Shown here piece after piece: positions 13,980-21,294 of a stretch of DNA of 64,000 nucleotides (position 1 is the stretch's first letter; each line of letters starts with the position of its first letter). Both the position numbers and the translations under genes were made by a program. The notes below the pieces were generated by a model. It had not been told where the DNA came from. It did not search any database and worked only from the letters and a program-made list of their open reading frames with translations. The stretch comes from a virus, in the IMG/VR virus record IMGVR_UViG_3300025879_001499, positions 1 to 64,000 of that record; one strand, given 5' to 3'.

Positions 13980-14368
13980 TATATAAATAATTTATAGTTA
14001 TTTTCTTCTTTGTATGCTGCAATCTCATATGGATGGTCCGAATAACCATATCCCATATTATAGTACCTCTTCATCCAAGATGGTGATTGTAGGTAGTGTT
14101 GGTATTCGTGAACCAATGTTTGAATAACATGCTCTTTATCTTCCATCTTAGGATAGTAAATGATAATCTCATTGTTCATATTACAATACTCAGCATCAGG
14201 GTTTTGTTCACCCATTGTACCATCATCTTCTTCACCACTATAATGAGAGTAGATGGATGTATCATAATCTACATATGGAGTAGATGGTTGGAACTTAGAA
14301 AGTCCATAATGTTCTACAATCTTAGGAAAGGTTTCTTCTACTATTTTTTGTATTTCGTTTAGCTTCAT
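13979..14368 (-). CDS. Small HExxH metallopeptidase-like protein
   Basis: The 129-residue protein has HVIQTLVHEYQHYLQSP (HEYQH zinc site) and, about 25 residues later, HPYEIAAYKEE, whose Glu can be the third zinc ligand. This is the compact minigluzincin/ImmA-like arrangement. Such small zincins act on proteins in anti-repressor or processing roles. It is the first gene after the promoter-like region at 14388-14415 and is coupled to 13785-13979. The substrate is unknown. Confidence 0.7.
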   Translation of the reverse strand: MKLNEIQKIVEETFPKIVEHYGLSKFQPSTPYVDYDTSIYSHYSGEEDDGTMGEQNPDAEYCNMNNEIIIYYPKMEDKEHVIQTLVHEYQHYLQSPSWMKRYYNMGYGYSDHPYEIAAYKEENNYKLFI

Positions 14369-14435
14369 ATCTTAATCAATTACTTTGTAAACATACGAAA
14401 TTTATTTCATATATCCTAATCTTTTTTGAATTATT

Positions 14436-14744
14436 TTACTTACCAAATACAATATTCGATATAACCTCCTCTACTACATTTCTGTATTTTTCTATTTGTT
14501 GTTCCATACTCAATCCAATTAGAGAAATATTACCAATATGAGTATAATCGCCAGTTTCAACATTTGAATGTGCTATTGGAAACTGACCTTCTTCTTCCCA
14601 ATTTGGAGTAGCATATACTACCATATCAGAACTTTCTTTGTACCATTCAATTGTTCCACTTCGTTCATCCATTGTAGGAGAGTATCCGTATAATGGCTTC
14701 ATTGATTCAATTTGTTCTGATTGTAAATAAATTTGATTTTTCAT
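14436..14744 (-). CDS. Hypothetical protein (102 aa)
   Basis: A soluble protein with a Tyr/Ser-rich start (YGYSPTMDERSGTIEWYKE) and helical C-terminus. The start ATG at 14742-14744 was chosen over a GTG-started frame that runs through the leader hairpin. It is alone behind its own promoter. No family recognised. Confidence 0.6.
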   Translation of the reverse strand: MKNQIYLQSEQIESMKPLYGYSPTMDERSGTIEWYKESSDMVVYATPNWEEEGQFPIAHSNVETGDYTHIGNISLIGLSMEQQIEKYRNVVEEVISNIVFGK

Positions 14745-14831
14745 TTTGTTTGTTTTAAAGGGTTGACGTTGGTGAGAACTCACTCACTCAATTACAATGT
14801 AAACATACGAAAAATAATTGAGACTGCCAAA
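14745..14831 (-). promoter_or_regulatory. Promoter and structured leader
   Basis: TTTGG (14827-14831), a 20-nt spacer and TATGTTTA (14800-14807) are followed by ATTGAGTGAGTGAG, a GTGAG/CTCAC hairpin with 6-nt loop (14772-14787) and CAACCCTTTAAA. The stem differs from other leaders by paired changes (GTGGG/CCCAC elsewhere). Confidence 0.65.
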
Positions 14832-14844
14832 TTTTTGGCAAGAA

Positions 14845-14873
14845 AAAACCCAACTTTTTTTAAGTTGGGTTTT
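14845..14873 (-). terminator. Intrinsic terminator after 14907-15734
   Basis: A 12-bp stem AAAACCCAACTT/AAGTTGGGTTTT with a 5-nt loop is followed by a T-rich run on the minus strand. Confidence 0.8.
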
Positions 14874-14906
14874 CTTCACATTCAATCACTTTGAATTACG
14901 ATTGAA

Positions 14907-15734
14907 TTAAAATTTGAATTTCTTTTTTAGTTTCTTTCCAGTTTTACTAGCACCCTTAGATACCGATTTACCAGCATTAGATGCTGTGTTAGAAACATTG
15001 TTGACTACTTTGGTAGTTTCTTTAGCAACTGTTTTTGCATCATTACTAACTGTATTAGCAACTGAATTAGCCGAATCCTCTACGAACTCTTGAGCTGGTT
15101 TAGTATCTACACTAACTGAAAGGTCAACATCTACACCCACTCCTAATGCAAGTTCACCATCAACACCAACAGTTGCAACACCATCATCCATTGTAGCACC
15201 TCCACCAACTTCAGCACCTACTTGTGCTCCAACCGATACTCCAGCACCGGCTTCAGCACCATTACCATTTTTATCGTAAGTACTATTAGATGCTCCCACA
15301 CCTACTGATACTCCAGCCATTGCTCCTGCATGTCCTTCGGCACCATCTTTACCAACTTGTCCACTTGCACCAACATAAGCTTTAGCTTCTGCTCCAGCGT
15401 GAACTTCAGTTGTATTAGTTACTCCACCATACTCTACTGAATTGGATGCTCCTACTTCAGTTGATGCTCCCACTTCCGCATGTGCATCAACATATGCGTT
15501 TCTACCATCCCAACCAGCTTCAGTTGTTGCTTCAGCATGAACTTCAGCTTCAGCATGTGCTTCTTGTGAAATGGTTACATCACCAATTTGGTTTGAATTT
15601 TCTACTCCAGCATGAACTTCTGCCCCTGCTTCTACACCAGCACTTACTGATGTGTTTGTAACTTCAGTTCCAGCAGATGCTCCTACTGATGCTCCGGCGT
15701 TTTCGTTACCTACCGATTTTGATTCATCTACCAT
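14907..15734 (-). CDS. Repetitive Ala/Gly/Val-rich protein with Lys-rich tail
   Basis: Residues about 10-210 of 275 are built of irregular short repeats such as GASVGASAG, AEVHAE and EVGASTEVGAS, with Ala, Gly, Val, Glu and His alternating in a pattern suited to a beta-helix or solenoid. The C-terminal 60 residues form a helical Asn/Thr/Lys segment that ends in KKLKKKFKF. There is no signal peptide. The gene lies next to a holin-like gene and a capsid-tagged protein and ends at a strong terminator, so a virion or late role is plausible. The composition differs sharply from its neighbours. Confidence 0.7.
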   Translation of the reverse strand: MVDESKSVGNENAGASVGASAGTEVTNTSVSAGVEAGAEVHAGVENSNQIGDVTISQEAHAEAEVHAEATTEAGWDGRNAYVDAHAEVGASTEVGASNSVEYGGVTNTTEVHAGAEAKAYVGASGQVGKDGAEGHAGAMAGVSVGVGASNSTYDKNGNGAEAGAGVSVGAQVGAEVGGGATMDDGVATVGVDGELALGVGVDVDLSVSVDTKPAQEFVEDSANSVANTVSNDAKTVAKETTKVVNNVSNTASNAGKSVSKGASKTGKKLKKKFKF

Positions 15735-15741
15735 AATTTAT

Positions 15742-16071
15742 TTATTTTCCTGTATCGGATAAGGATTCCCCATCCTCTTCATCCATTTTCTGCACCAACA
15801 TTTTATCTTTATCGGTATCACTAAACCAATAATCTATAATCTTACCATACGAACCTATCAATGCTCCTAAAAGAAGTAGTAATAGTTCTTTCCACTCCCC
15901 ACTTACTTCGGATTCCGAATGGATGGATAGTAGGATTCCCATTGTAATTGCCATAAAAGTGATTAAGACTACTAAAGTCATTAACCACCTTCTATTCATC
16001 ATTGATAAGAGTAATTTCTGAAATCCTCTTTCTTCTGGCTGTTCTTCGGGGTTGGGTTTATTTTCTAACAT
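15742..16071 (-). CDS. Holin-like membrane protein
   Basis: The 109-residue protein has two transmembrane helices (about 30-51 and 62-80). The second is followed by GSYGKIIDYWFSDTDKDK, which resembles the conserved loop of a holin-like phage membrane family (a glycine turn, YWF and a charged C-terminus). The tail is acidic. It could be a holin or another late membrane protein; no lysin gene is adjacent. It lies 1 bp from 16072-16707. Confidence 0.55.
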   Translation of the reverse strand: MLENKPNPEEQPEERGFQKLLLSMMNRRWLMTLVVLITFMAITMGILLSIHSESEVSGEWKELLLLLLGALIGSYGKIIDYWFSDTDKDKMLVQKMDEEDGESLSDTGK

Positions 16072-16707
16072 TTATTTCTTTTTCTTTAATCTACTCTTTT
16101 CTTTTCTACCTCTATTCTTACTTTCAGATTCGAAACCTACAATCTTACCACCTTTGTGTGAAGCATCTTTACCATCACCATTTCCGTAAGTACCTTTATC
16201 TCTATTGTACTTATTTAATTCAGCTCTATACTTCTTTGCTTTAGTTGATGATTGGAATTTCTTATACTCAGCTTTGTAATCTCTCTTAGCTTTCTCATCC
16301 AATTCAACTCTATCACTTTCGGTGAATTTTATGTTAGATTTTCCACCAAACTTCTCAGCTTCCTTTTCTCTGAATGCTGGTAAGTATTTGAATCGGGCTC
16401 TTTTTAGAACTTTCTTTTTCTTCTTAGCTACCCACTTTTCAATTTGTTTCCTTTGTATGATTGTTAGTTCCGATTTTGGAACATCTGGAAATAACTTATT
16501 CCTAAAGAATTCGTACACATCTCTATAAGCTGCTTTGTATGCTTTCTTATAAAGTTGTTCACTACCTTTCTTTCTCAACATTGTACGTTGACGTTTACGT
16601 TGAATCAAACGTTGCTTACCAGCCATCGCTCGTTTACGAGCCAACTTCTGCATCGGAGTTAGAGCTTCCGTTTCAATTTCGGATAATATTTCAGTTAGTT
16701 TAATCAT
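16072..16707 (-). CDS. Basic protein with capsid-targeting-like N-terminus
   Basis: The first ten residues MIKLTEILSE have the form of a T4-type capsid-targeting propeptide with a hydrophobic-x-Glu cleavage site. The rest is extremely basic (KRAMAGKQRLIQRKRQR, KKKKKVLKRARF, SRLKKKK), as expected for a DNA-associated internal head protein. The Arg/Lys-rich block LARKRAMAGKQRL resembles basic phage head proteins I have seen. It overlaps the tail-type gene 16704-17183 by 4 bp. Packaging and cleavage are inferred. Confidence 0.65.
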   Translation of the reverse strand: MIKLTEILSEIETEALTPMQKLARKRAMAGKQRLIQRKRQRTMLRKKGSEQLYKKAYKAAYRDVYEFFRNKLFPDVPKSELTIIQRKQIEKWVAKKKKKVLKRARFKYLPAFREKEAEKFGGKSNIKFTESDRVELDEKAKRDYKAEYKKFQSSTKAKKYRAELNKYNRDKGTYGNGDGKDASHKGGKIVGFESESKNRGRKEKSRLKKKK

Positions 16708-17183
16708 ATTCTACAAAATTCTAATCTTGTGGGACGTGCACCATCCCAATAGATTGCTTCTCCTGATTCTTGTGCATAAAAACCAGCGGGCGGTCTAATT
16801 GTTCCAGCTGAATTAGCCCAAAATTGAAGTTCACTTGCGGAAACAGTCATACGTCCATCATTACCCCAATATTGACCCGGAGAACGGAATGAGTTTTGAC
16901 AAGCTAAGTCTAAACTTCGTGTACTGGTATCGGAATTACCAGCCCAACCAACATTTCGTAAAGAAACAAAAGTTGGAACAGGTGGACGTGCACGGTGATT
17001 ATATCCATACCATTCAGATATTGCAGCAGGATTACTACTATTTGGCCTTCTTGAACTATTTTGATTTATAGTAGCATAACCCCCATTCTCCGCTGTATCC
17101 AATGATATATACGATGATGAAACTCTACGAAGTTCCGTATTTATTTGAGACATTCCAATTTGTCCTGATGTGGGTAATGCCAT
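16704..17183 (-). CDS. Tail-tip or adhesin-type structural protein
   Basis: The protein begins MALPTSGQIGMSQINTELRR, a start I recall from tail or fibre-tip proteins of many marine myoviruses and pelagiphages. It continues with a Ser/Asn-rich stretch and SEWYGYNHRA, and ends in a Trp/Gly-rich half. Such proteins often form the receptor-binding end of a fibre. It is separated from groEL by a terminator and has its own short leader. Confidence 0.75.
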   Translation of the reverse strand: MALPTSGQIGMSQINTELRRVSSSYISLDTAENGGYATINQNSSRRPNSSNPAAISEWYGYNHRARPPVPTFVSLRNVGWAGNSDTSTRSLDLACQNSFRSPGQYWGNDGRMTVSASELQFWANSAGTIRPPAGFYAQESGEAIYWDGARPTRLEFCRI

Positions 17184-17217
17184 AGTTTATTACTTTTCTA
17201 TAAATATCAAAAAACAA

Positions 17218-17241
17218 AAAACCCCACCGAAGTGAGGTTTT
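17218..17241 (-). terminator. Intrinsic terminator after groEL
   Basis: On the minus strand AAAACCTCAC-TTCG-GTGGGGTTTT forms a 10-bp stem with a UUCG-type tetraloop followed by a T-rich tract, 27 bp after the groEL stop. Confidence 0.85.
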
Positions 17242-17267
17242 CTTATCAATGATTCACAAATTGAGAA

Positions 17268-18905
17268 TTATCCCATCAACATTTGTGGTTGTTGAGGTTG
17301 GTTATTCTTTTCAGCCTTATCAACCACCATACATTCGGTAGTTAAAATCATACCCACAACTGAACTTGCGTTTTGTATTGCGGTACGAGTAACCTTCTTA
17401 GGGTCAATAATACCATCAGTAAACATATCCACAAATTCTTCACTCTTAGCGTTGTAACCCAAATTATTACCTCCTTCAACATCCCAATGGTCAAATAGAG
17501 CTTTGATGATATCATCGGAACGTTGTCCAGCATTTTCCAAAATCTGAGTGATTGGTGCTCTCAATGCTTCTCTAATTACATCAACTCCATCTTCTTCCCA
17601 TTGGTCCAAATCTGCGGTATTTGCAAATTCGGTTACGGCTTTCAAAGTACGAAGTAGAGCGATACCACCACCTTCAACAACACCTTCTTCAATTGCCGAT
17701 TTGGTAGCTTGAAGTGCATCATCTACTCTATCTTTCTTTTCCTTCAACTCTACCTCAGAACCAGCTCCGATGTAAAGAACTGCAACTCCACCAGCTAACT
17801 TAGCCAATCTCTCTTGCATCTTTTCCTTTTCGTAATCTGATTGCGAATCTTCAATTAGAGTTTTAATTTGTTGAACTCTCTCAGCGATTTCTTCACTTTC
17901 ACCAGCTCCGTTTACCAAAGTAGTGTTATCCTTAGATACGATAACTTTCTCAGCTACACCCAACATATCCAATGTTGCATCTTCTAACTTCATACCCACT
18001 TCAGGTTGGATGAATGTACCACCAGTTACCACAGCGATATCTTTCATAATCTCTTTCTTTCTATCACCGAAAGCTGGTGCTTTAACTGCACATACATTAA
18101 GAGCTCCTCTGAGTTTGTTTACTACTAATGTACCTAACACTTCACCTTCCACATCATCAGCGATAATCACTAATGGTTTTGAGGTTTGAGCAACACCTTC
18201 CAATAGAGTAAGGATATCGTTCATATTTGAGATTCTACCATCGTATAATAAGATGTAAGGATTCTCTAACTCAGCCTGCATCTTCTCTTGGTTGGTAGCG
18301 AAGTGAGTTGAAAGGTATCCCTTATCAAACTGCATACCATCTACTACCTCCATATAGGTTTGCATACCTTTGGATTCTTCAACAGTAATCACACCATCTT
18401 TTCCAACTTTCTCAAACGCATCAGCGATAAGTTTACCGATGTTCTCATCACCATTTGCTGATACTGTTGCGATTTGTTCTACCTTATCACCAACTTTGAT
18501 TGCTTGGTTTGATAGTTCGTTTACAATAATATCCACTGCCTTATCCATACCTCTTTTGAGGAATACTGGATTTGTACCAGCTTCTACCATTTCAAAACCT
18601 TTCTTAGCGATAGCTTGTGCTAAGACTGTTGCTGTTGTTGTACCATCACCAGCAGAATCGGCTGTTCGTTGTGATACATCCTTTACCAATTGTGCTCCCA
18701 TATTAAGGTATGGATTTTCCAAATGGATTTCCTTTGCTACACTCACACCATCTTTGGTAATGTGTGGTTGACCTGGTCCTTTTTGGAGTAGAACATTTCT
18801 ACCCATCGGTCCAAGTGTTACTTTTACTGCATCCGCTAGGATATCTAATCCGGTTTTCAGAGCTTCTCTTGCTTCTGAATTGAACTTCAATTGTTTACTT
18901 GCCAT
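17268..18905 (-). CDS. groEL: Chaperonin GroEL (60 kDa, Hsp60)
   Basis: The full-length protein has 545 residues. It has the ATP-site motifs TLGPMGRNVLL and DGVSVAKEI, the DGTTTATVLAQAI hallmark with the catalytic Asp, GGVAVLYIGAGSEVE and EEGVVEGGGIALLR. The C-terminus is NNQPQQPQMLMG instead of a GGM repeat, a common phage deviation that changes the cavity floor. It forms a double-ring folding chamber with GroES in the cytoplasm, probably for phage virion proteins. The gene follows groES by 9 bp. A phage with its own full groESL operon is unusual but known in large phages. Confidence 0.97.
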   Translation of the reverse strand: MASKQLKFNSEAREALKTGLDILADAVKVTLGPMGRNVLLQKGPGQPHITKDGVSVAKEIHLENPYLNMGAQLVKDVSQRTADSAGDGTTTATVLAQAIAKKGFEMVEAGTNPVFLKRGMDKAVDIIVNELSNQAIKVGDKVEQIATVSANGDENIGKLIADAFEKVGKDGVITVEESKGMQTYMEVVDGMQFDKGYLSTHFATNQEKMQAELENPYILLYDGRISNMNDILTLLEGVAQTSKPLVIIADDVEGEVLGTLVVNKLRGALNVCAVKAPAFGDRKKEIMKDIAVVTGGTFIQPEVGMKLEDATLDMLGVAEKVIVSKDNTTLVNGAGESEEIAERVQQIKTLIEDSQSDYEKEKMQERLAKLAGGVAVLYIGAGSEVELKEKKDRVDDALQATKSAIEEGVVEGGGIALLRTLKAVTEFANTADLDQWEEDGVDVIREALRAPITQILENAGQRSDDIIKALFDHWDVEGGNNLGYNAKSEEFVDMFTDGIIDPKKVTRTAIQNASSVVGMILTTECMVVDKAEKNNQPQQPQMLMG

Positions 18906-18908
18906 AAC

Positions 18909-19199
18909 TTATACTATCATTAAAATTTCTGATTCTCTTACTAAGAAGTAATCCTCACCATCCAATCGAACCTTCTGTCCACTTCCATTGTTGATAAGAA
19001 CTTTATTACCTACTTCTACACTTAATTTAATTAGTTCACCATTACCACCAATGAATCCATCGGATACTGAAACTACTTCAGCGGTTTGAATGGTTTGAGT
19101 GGATTGATTTAAAATAATACCACCAGTTGATTTTTTCTCAGATACCTCTTCTAATTTAAGAAGAACCCTATCTGCAAGGGGTTTGCCATAAACTACCAT
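18909..19199 (-). CDS. groES: Co-chaperonin GroES
   Basis: At 96 residues it has the family length, with KPLADRVLLKLEEV at the N-terminus, a mobile-loop region (EVSEKKSTGGIILNQST) that contacts GroEL, and VGNKVLINNGSGQKVRLDGEDYFLVRESEILMIV at the C-terminus (strand positions as in GroES). It caps the GroEL chamber. It lies directly upstream of groEL and 10 bp after the small gene 19210-19467, under the promoter at 19473-19504. Confidence 0.95.
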   Translation of the reverse strand: MVVYGKPLADRVLLKLEEVSEKKSTGGIILNQSTQTIQTAEVVSVSDGFIGGNGELIKLSVEVGNKVLINNGSGQKVRLDGEDYFLVRESEILMIV

Positions 19200-19209
19200 A
19201 AACTTATTT

Positions 19210-19467
19210 TTATTTTATTTGTTCGTAATCATTTACTAAATCTCTGAAGATAGCACATAATTCGTACTCTTCTATATCTTCATTATACTTCATTAATAAC
19301 TCAATCCAATCCACACCGAAACCTTTTACTAATTCAATAGGGTCAACTTCATATCTATGGTATGCTTCCATAAACTCCTGAGTTAAATCCATCAACATAG
19401 CTTCTTTAGGTTCACCAAAGTGTTTTATGAATCCTTTAACTGTCTTTATATCTTCTAATTCAAACAT
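19210..19467 (-). CDS. Small acidic protein leading the groESL transcript (85 aa)
   Basis: The product (MFELEDIKTVKGFIKHFGEP...) is acidic and helical with Tyr and Leu-rich ends. It starts about 6 nt after the -7 box (19473-19480), so the transcript would be nearly leaderless. A longer frame starting at 19503 runs through the promoter and was rejected. Its place as first gene with groES-groEL hints at a chaperonin-related or regulatory role, but no family is recognised. Confidence 0.6.
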   Translation of the reverse strand: MFELEDIKTVKGFIKHFGEPKEAMLMDLTQEFMEAYHRYEVDPIELVKGFGVDWIELLMKYNEDIEEYELCAIFRDLVNDYEQIK

Positions 19468-19472
19468 AGTTA

Positions 19473-19504
19473 CAAATATACGAAAAATATTCCAATTATA
19501 CAAA
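19473..19504 (-). promoter_or_regulatory. Promoter of the groESL transcript
   Basis: TTTG (19501-19504), a 20-nt spacer and TATATTTG (19473-19480). It separates groESL from the bilin genes, so chaperonin expression does not depend on read-through. Confidence 0.7.
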
Positions 19505-19523
19505 TACTGACAAATCGTCAGTA
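19505..19523 (-). terminator. Hairpin at the 3' end of the bilin reductase gene
   Basis: TACTGAC pairs with GTCAGTA across 5 nt and spans the TGA stop codon of the bilin reductase; TTTGT follows. It is short and may be a weak terminator or an mRNA 3' stabiliser. Confidence 0.4.
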
Positions 19524-20186
19524 CATTTTTATTTTAGGGAACAAAACTTCCTTCATAAAGTACTCTGCTCTCTCTTTTCCAATGTTTGCCGTTAATGCTC
19601 CCATTGTTCTTTTGTTGGATGCTTGGTGTTCACAATATGTATTCTGATTTTCTATGATGGTTTCAATATCATTTACATCATCAGTAATATCCTCATCCGA
19701 ATTTACCTTATCCATCCACTTTTGAAATGCTTCAAATCCAACTTCGAAGATTTTCTCATATTCATCCTCAGTAGGTCTTACTGCAATGAAACTCTCAGAA
19801 AATACAGTTGCCCAAACGGGTAACTTTCTATCTTTATTCCAAGTTGAATCGTGCCATTTCTCTTCGTACATCACAGGAGACCAATCTATGAATACTCCAC
19901 TAATCTTCGATGTACCCTTTTCTTCATCTTCATAACCTACTACATCAAACCCAAAGATAGGTGCCTTAGAATTCTCAGTTGGGAAAGCAGTAATGTGTAC
20001 CACTTGCAATCCTTTGTGAGAATATCTTTCAACATGAGCCAATCTGAATTTATCATTTTCATAGCGATAATTTTCCCATCCGTAATCATCAGTTGGTACT
20101 TCAGTAACCCCACTCTGAGATTCTATCAGTTCTTTGAACTTCTCTGAGTGGTAGTATATCCTATCTTTTAGTTTGTAGTAACTCAT
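19518..20186 (-). CDS. Ferredoxin-dependent bilin reductase (PcyA/PcyX/PebS family)
   Basis: The 222-residue protein aligns by eye over its length with PcyA-type enzymes: KFRLAHVE, LQVVHITAFP, APIFGFDVV, ISGVFIDWSPV, VWATVFSESFIAVRP and YCEHQASNKRT..EVLFP. These enzymes reduce biliverdin with electrons from ferredoxin to give phycocyanobilin or phycoerythrobilin. Positions equal to PcyA Glu76, His88 and Asp105 are kept (Glu53, His64, Asp81). The position equal to PcyA Asp220/PebS Asp206 is Lys192, so the reaction outcome may differ. The gene overlaps the heme oxygenase gene by 4 bp (ATGA), which provides its substrate. The phage metagenomic PcyX enzymes are the closest precedent I know. The bilin product cannot be told from sequence. 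Confidence 0.88.
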   Translation of the reverse strand: MSYYKLKDRIYYHSEKFKELIESQSGVTEVPTDDYGWENYRYENDKFRLAHVERYSHKGLQVVHITAFPTENSKAPIFGFDVVGYEDEEKGTSKISGVFIDWSPVMYEEKWHDSTWNKDRKLPVWATVFSESFIAVRPTEDEYEKIFEVGFEAFQKWMDKVNSDEDITDDVNDIETIIENQNTYCEHQASNKRTMGALTANIGKERAEYFMKEVLFPKIKMY

Positions 20187-20695
20187 AGTGTTTTTTCCAA
20201 TTCTCCCATGATATCAATCATAAAATCAAAACCTCTATTCACTTCATCAGCCCACTCATCTTTTTGGATTGCTCTAATGTGTGCAGCAGATTCGTTCATA
20301 TCTTCGAACTCATACATATTACCATCACCTGGCGTAACTCTCTTCATCATCTGCCCACCAAACATAATGGCTAGGTAGTTAAGATAGATGTGAGCATTTA
20401 CAGTCTCTTGGTCTAAATCTTTGAGGTAGTTTACATATCGTAGAGTAGCCTCATCAGTTTTGATAGTTCTACCAATGTTCAATGAACTGATATCTTTACT
20501 AACTGCATACTTTCGTTTCAATCCTTCATGTGGCATCTCAAAGTTATCTTCGATAATTGAGAATATTCCCAACTGAGATGTTAGGTATTGTGCATATTGT
20601 TCGTTGGTTAGTTCACCTTTAAACATTTTCACATTGAATGGCATTCTTTCTACCTCTTTGTGTTTATCGTGTGTTGCTTCTTTTAGTGGTTTCAT
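20183..20695 (-). CDS. Heme oxygenase, short form
   Basis: The N-terminus LKEATHDKHKEVER carries the proximal heme ligand (His12, in place of HO-1 His25). FKGELTNEQYAQYLTSQLGIFSIIE and AHIYLNYLAIMFGGQMMKR follow, the latter matching the distal-helix GGQ motif. It opens heme to biliverdin, CO and Fe2+. At 170 residues it is much shorter than cyanobacterial HO1 (about 240). The distal Asp (Asp140 of human HO-1) is Ile110 here by a gapless alignment, so the proton-relay network must differ. The stop overlaps the start of the bilin reductase, giving a heme-to-bilin operon. Confidence 0.87.
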   Translation of the reverse strand: MKPLKEATHDKHKEVERMPFNVKMFKGELTNEQYAQYLTSQLGIFSIIEDNFEMPHEGLKRKYAVSKDISSLNIGRTIKTDEATLRYVNYLKDLDQETVNAHIYLNYLAIMFGGQMMKRVTPGDGNMYEFEDMNESAAHIRAIQKDEWADEVNRGFDFMIDIMGELEKTL

Positions 20696-20928
20696 AATTT
20701 TGTTATTTCTATTACTATTTCAGTTTTGTTACGATGGAGTTCATACCCAGTCCATCTATTATCTAATTTGAATATCTTTGAAAAATTAAATACCTCAATC
20801 TCATTACCATCTACCCACCCCATAAGTGAATTGGGTGCATAATCTATACCTAAACTGGTTATTTTATTTTCCAAATATAGTTTTCTTATGTGTGGTTTTA
20901 AATTTAATATTGGTATGTGTATTGTCAT
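20692..20928 (-). CDS. Hypothetical protein upstream of heme oxygenase (78 aa)
   Basis: It has strand-rich segments (THIPILNLKPHIRKLYLENK, TEIVIEI) and a GWVDGNEIEVFNFSKIF centre. It overlaps heme oxygenase by 4 bp and the next upstream gene by 4 bp, so it is part of the bilin transcript. No heme or ferredoxin motif is visible. Function unknown. Confidence 0.6.
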   Translation of the reverse strand: MTIHIPILNLKPHIRKLYLENKITSLGIDYAPNSLMGWVDGNEIEVFNFSKIFKLDNRWTGYELHRNKTEIVIEITKL

Positions 20929-21119
20929 TTTTTATTTATGTTTGTCAAAATTTCACCCAATTCATAAATAGTATCTACTGCCCAAACGCACCCACAATCG
21001 TTAGGTCTAAATACCCACTCATTCAATCCATCTAATATAATGTTTCCTGCATGCTTGCCTGTATTTTTGGATACTACTTTGATATTTCTATCATCTATGG
21101 GTTGTATTTCTAATCTCAT
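20925..21119 (-). CDS. Hypothetical protein (64 aa)
   Basis: A small beta-rich protein (MRLEIQPIDDRNIKVVSKNTG, WVFRPNDCGCVWAVDTIYE) with a CGC motif. It is translationally coupled to the next gene by a 4-bp overlap. It could be a small DUF-type adaptor; no family recognised. Confidence 0.55.
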   Translation of the reverse strand: MRLEIQPIDDRNIKVVSKNTGKHAGNIILDGLNEWVFRPNDCGCVWAVDTIYELGEILTNINKK

Positions 21120-21123
21120 CTTT

Positions 21124-21291
21124 TTACCCAGTTATCGTTTTCTTTAATTCTTTATACTTCTCTTTCCAATCATAAACATTATCCCTCTCTTCCAAAAGTT
21201 CGTTCATAATCTTCTCATTTTCTTCTTTGAGTTTAACAATCTCCTTTTCCAAAGATTCTATTTTAATCTCATATAGTCTTGAATAATCCAT
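21124..21291 (-). CDS. Small coiled-coil protein (55 aa)
   Basis: ATG at 21289-21291 opens a 55-codon frame. The product (MDYSRLYEIKIESLEKEIV...) shows heptads of Ile/Leu with Glu/Lys over most of its length. It lies 3 bp after thymidylate synthase. Function unknown. Confidence 0.6.
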   Translation of the reverse strand: MDYSRLYEIKIESLEKEIVKLKEENEKIMNELLEERDNVYDWKEKYKELKKTITG

Positions 21292-21294
21292 ATC

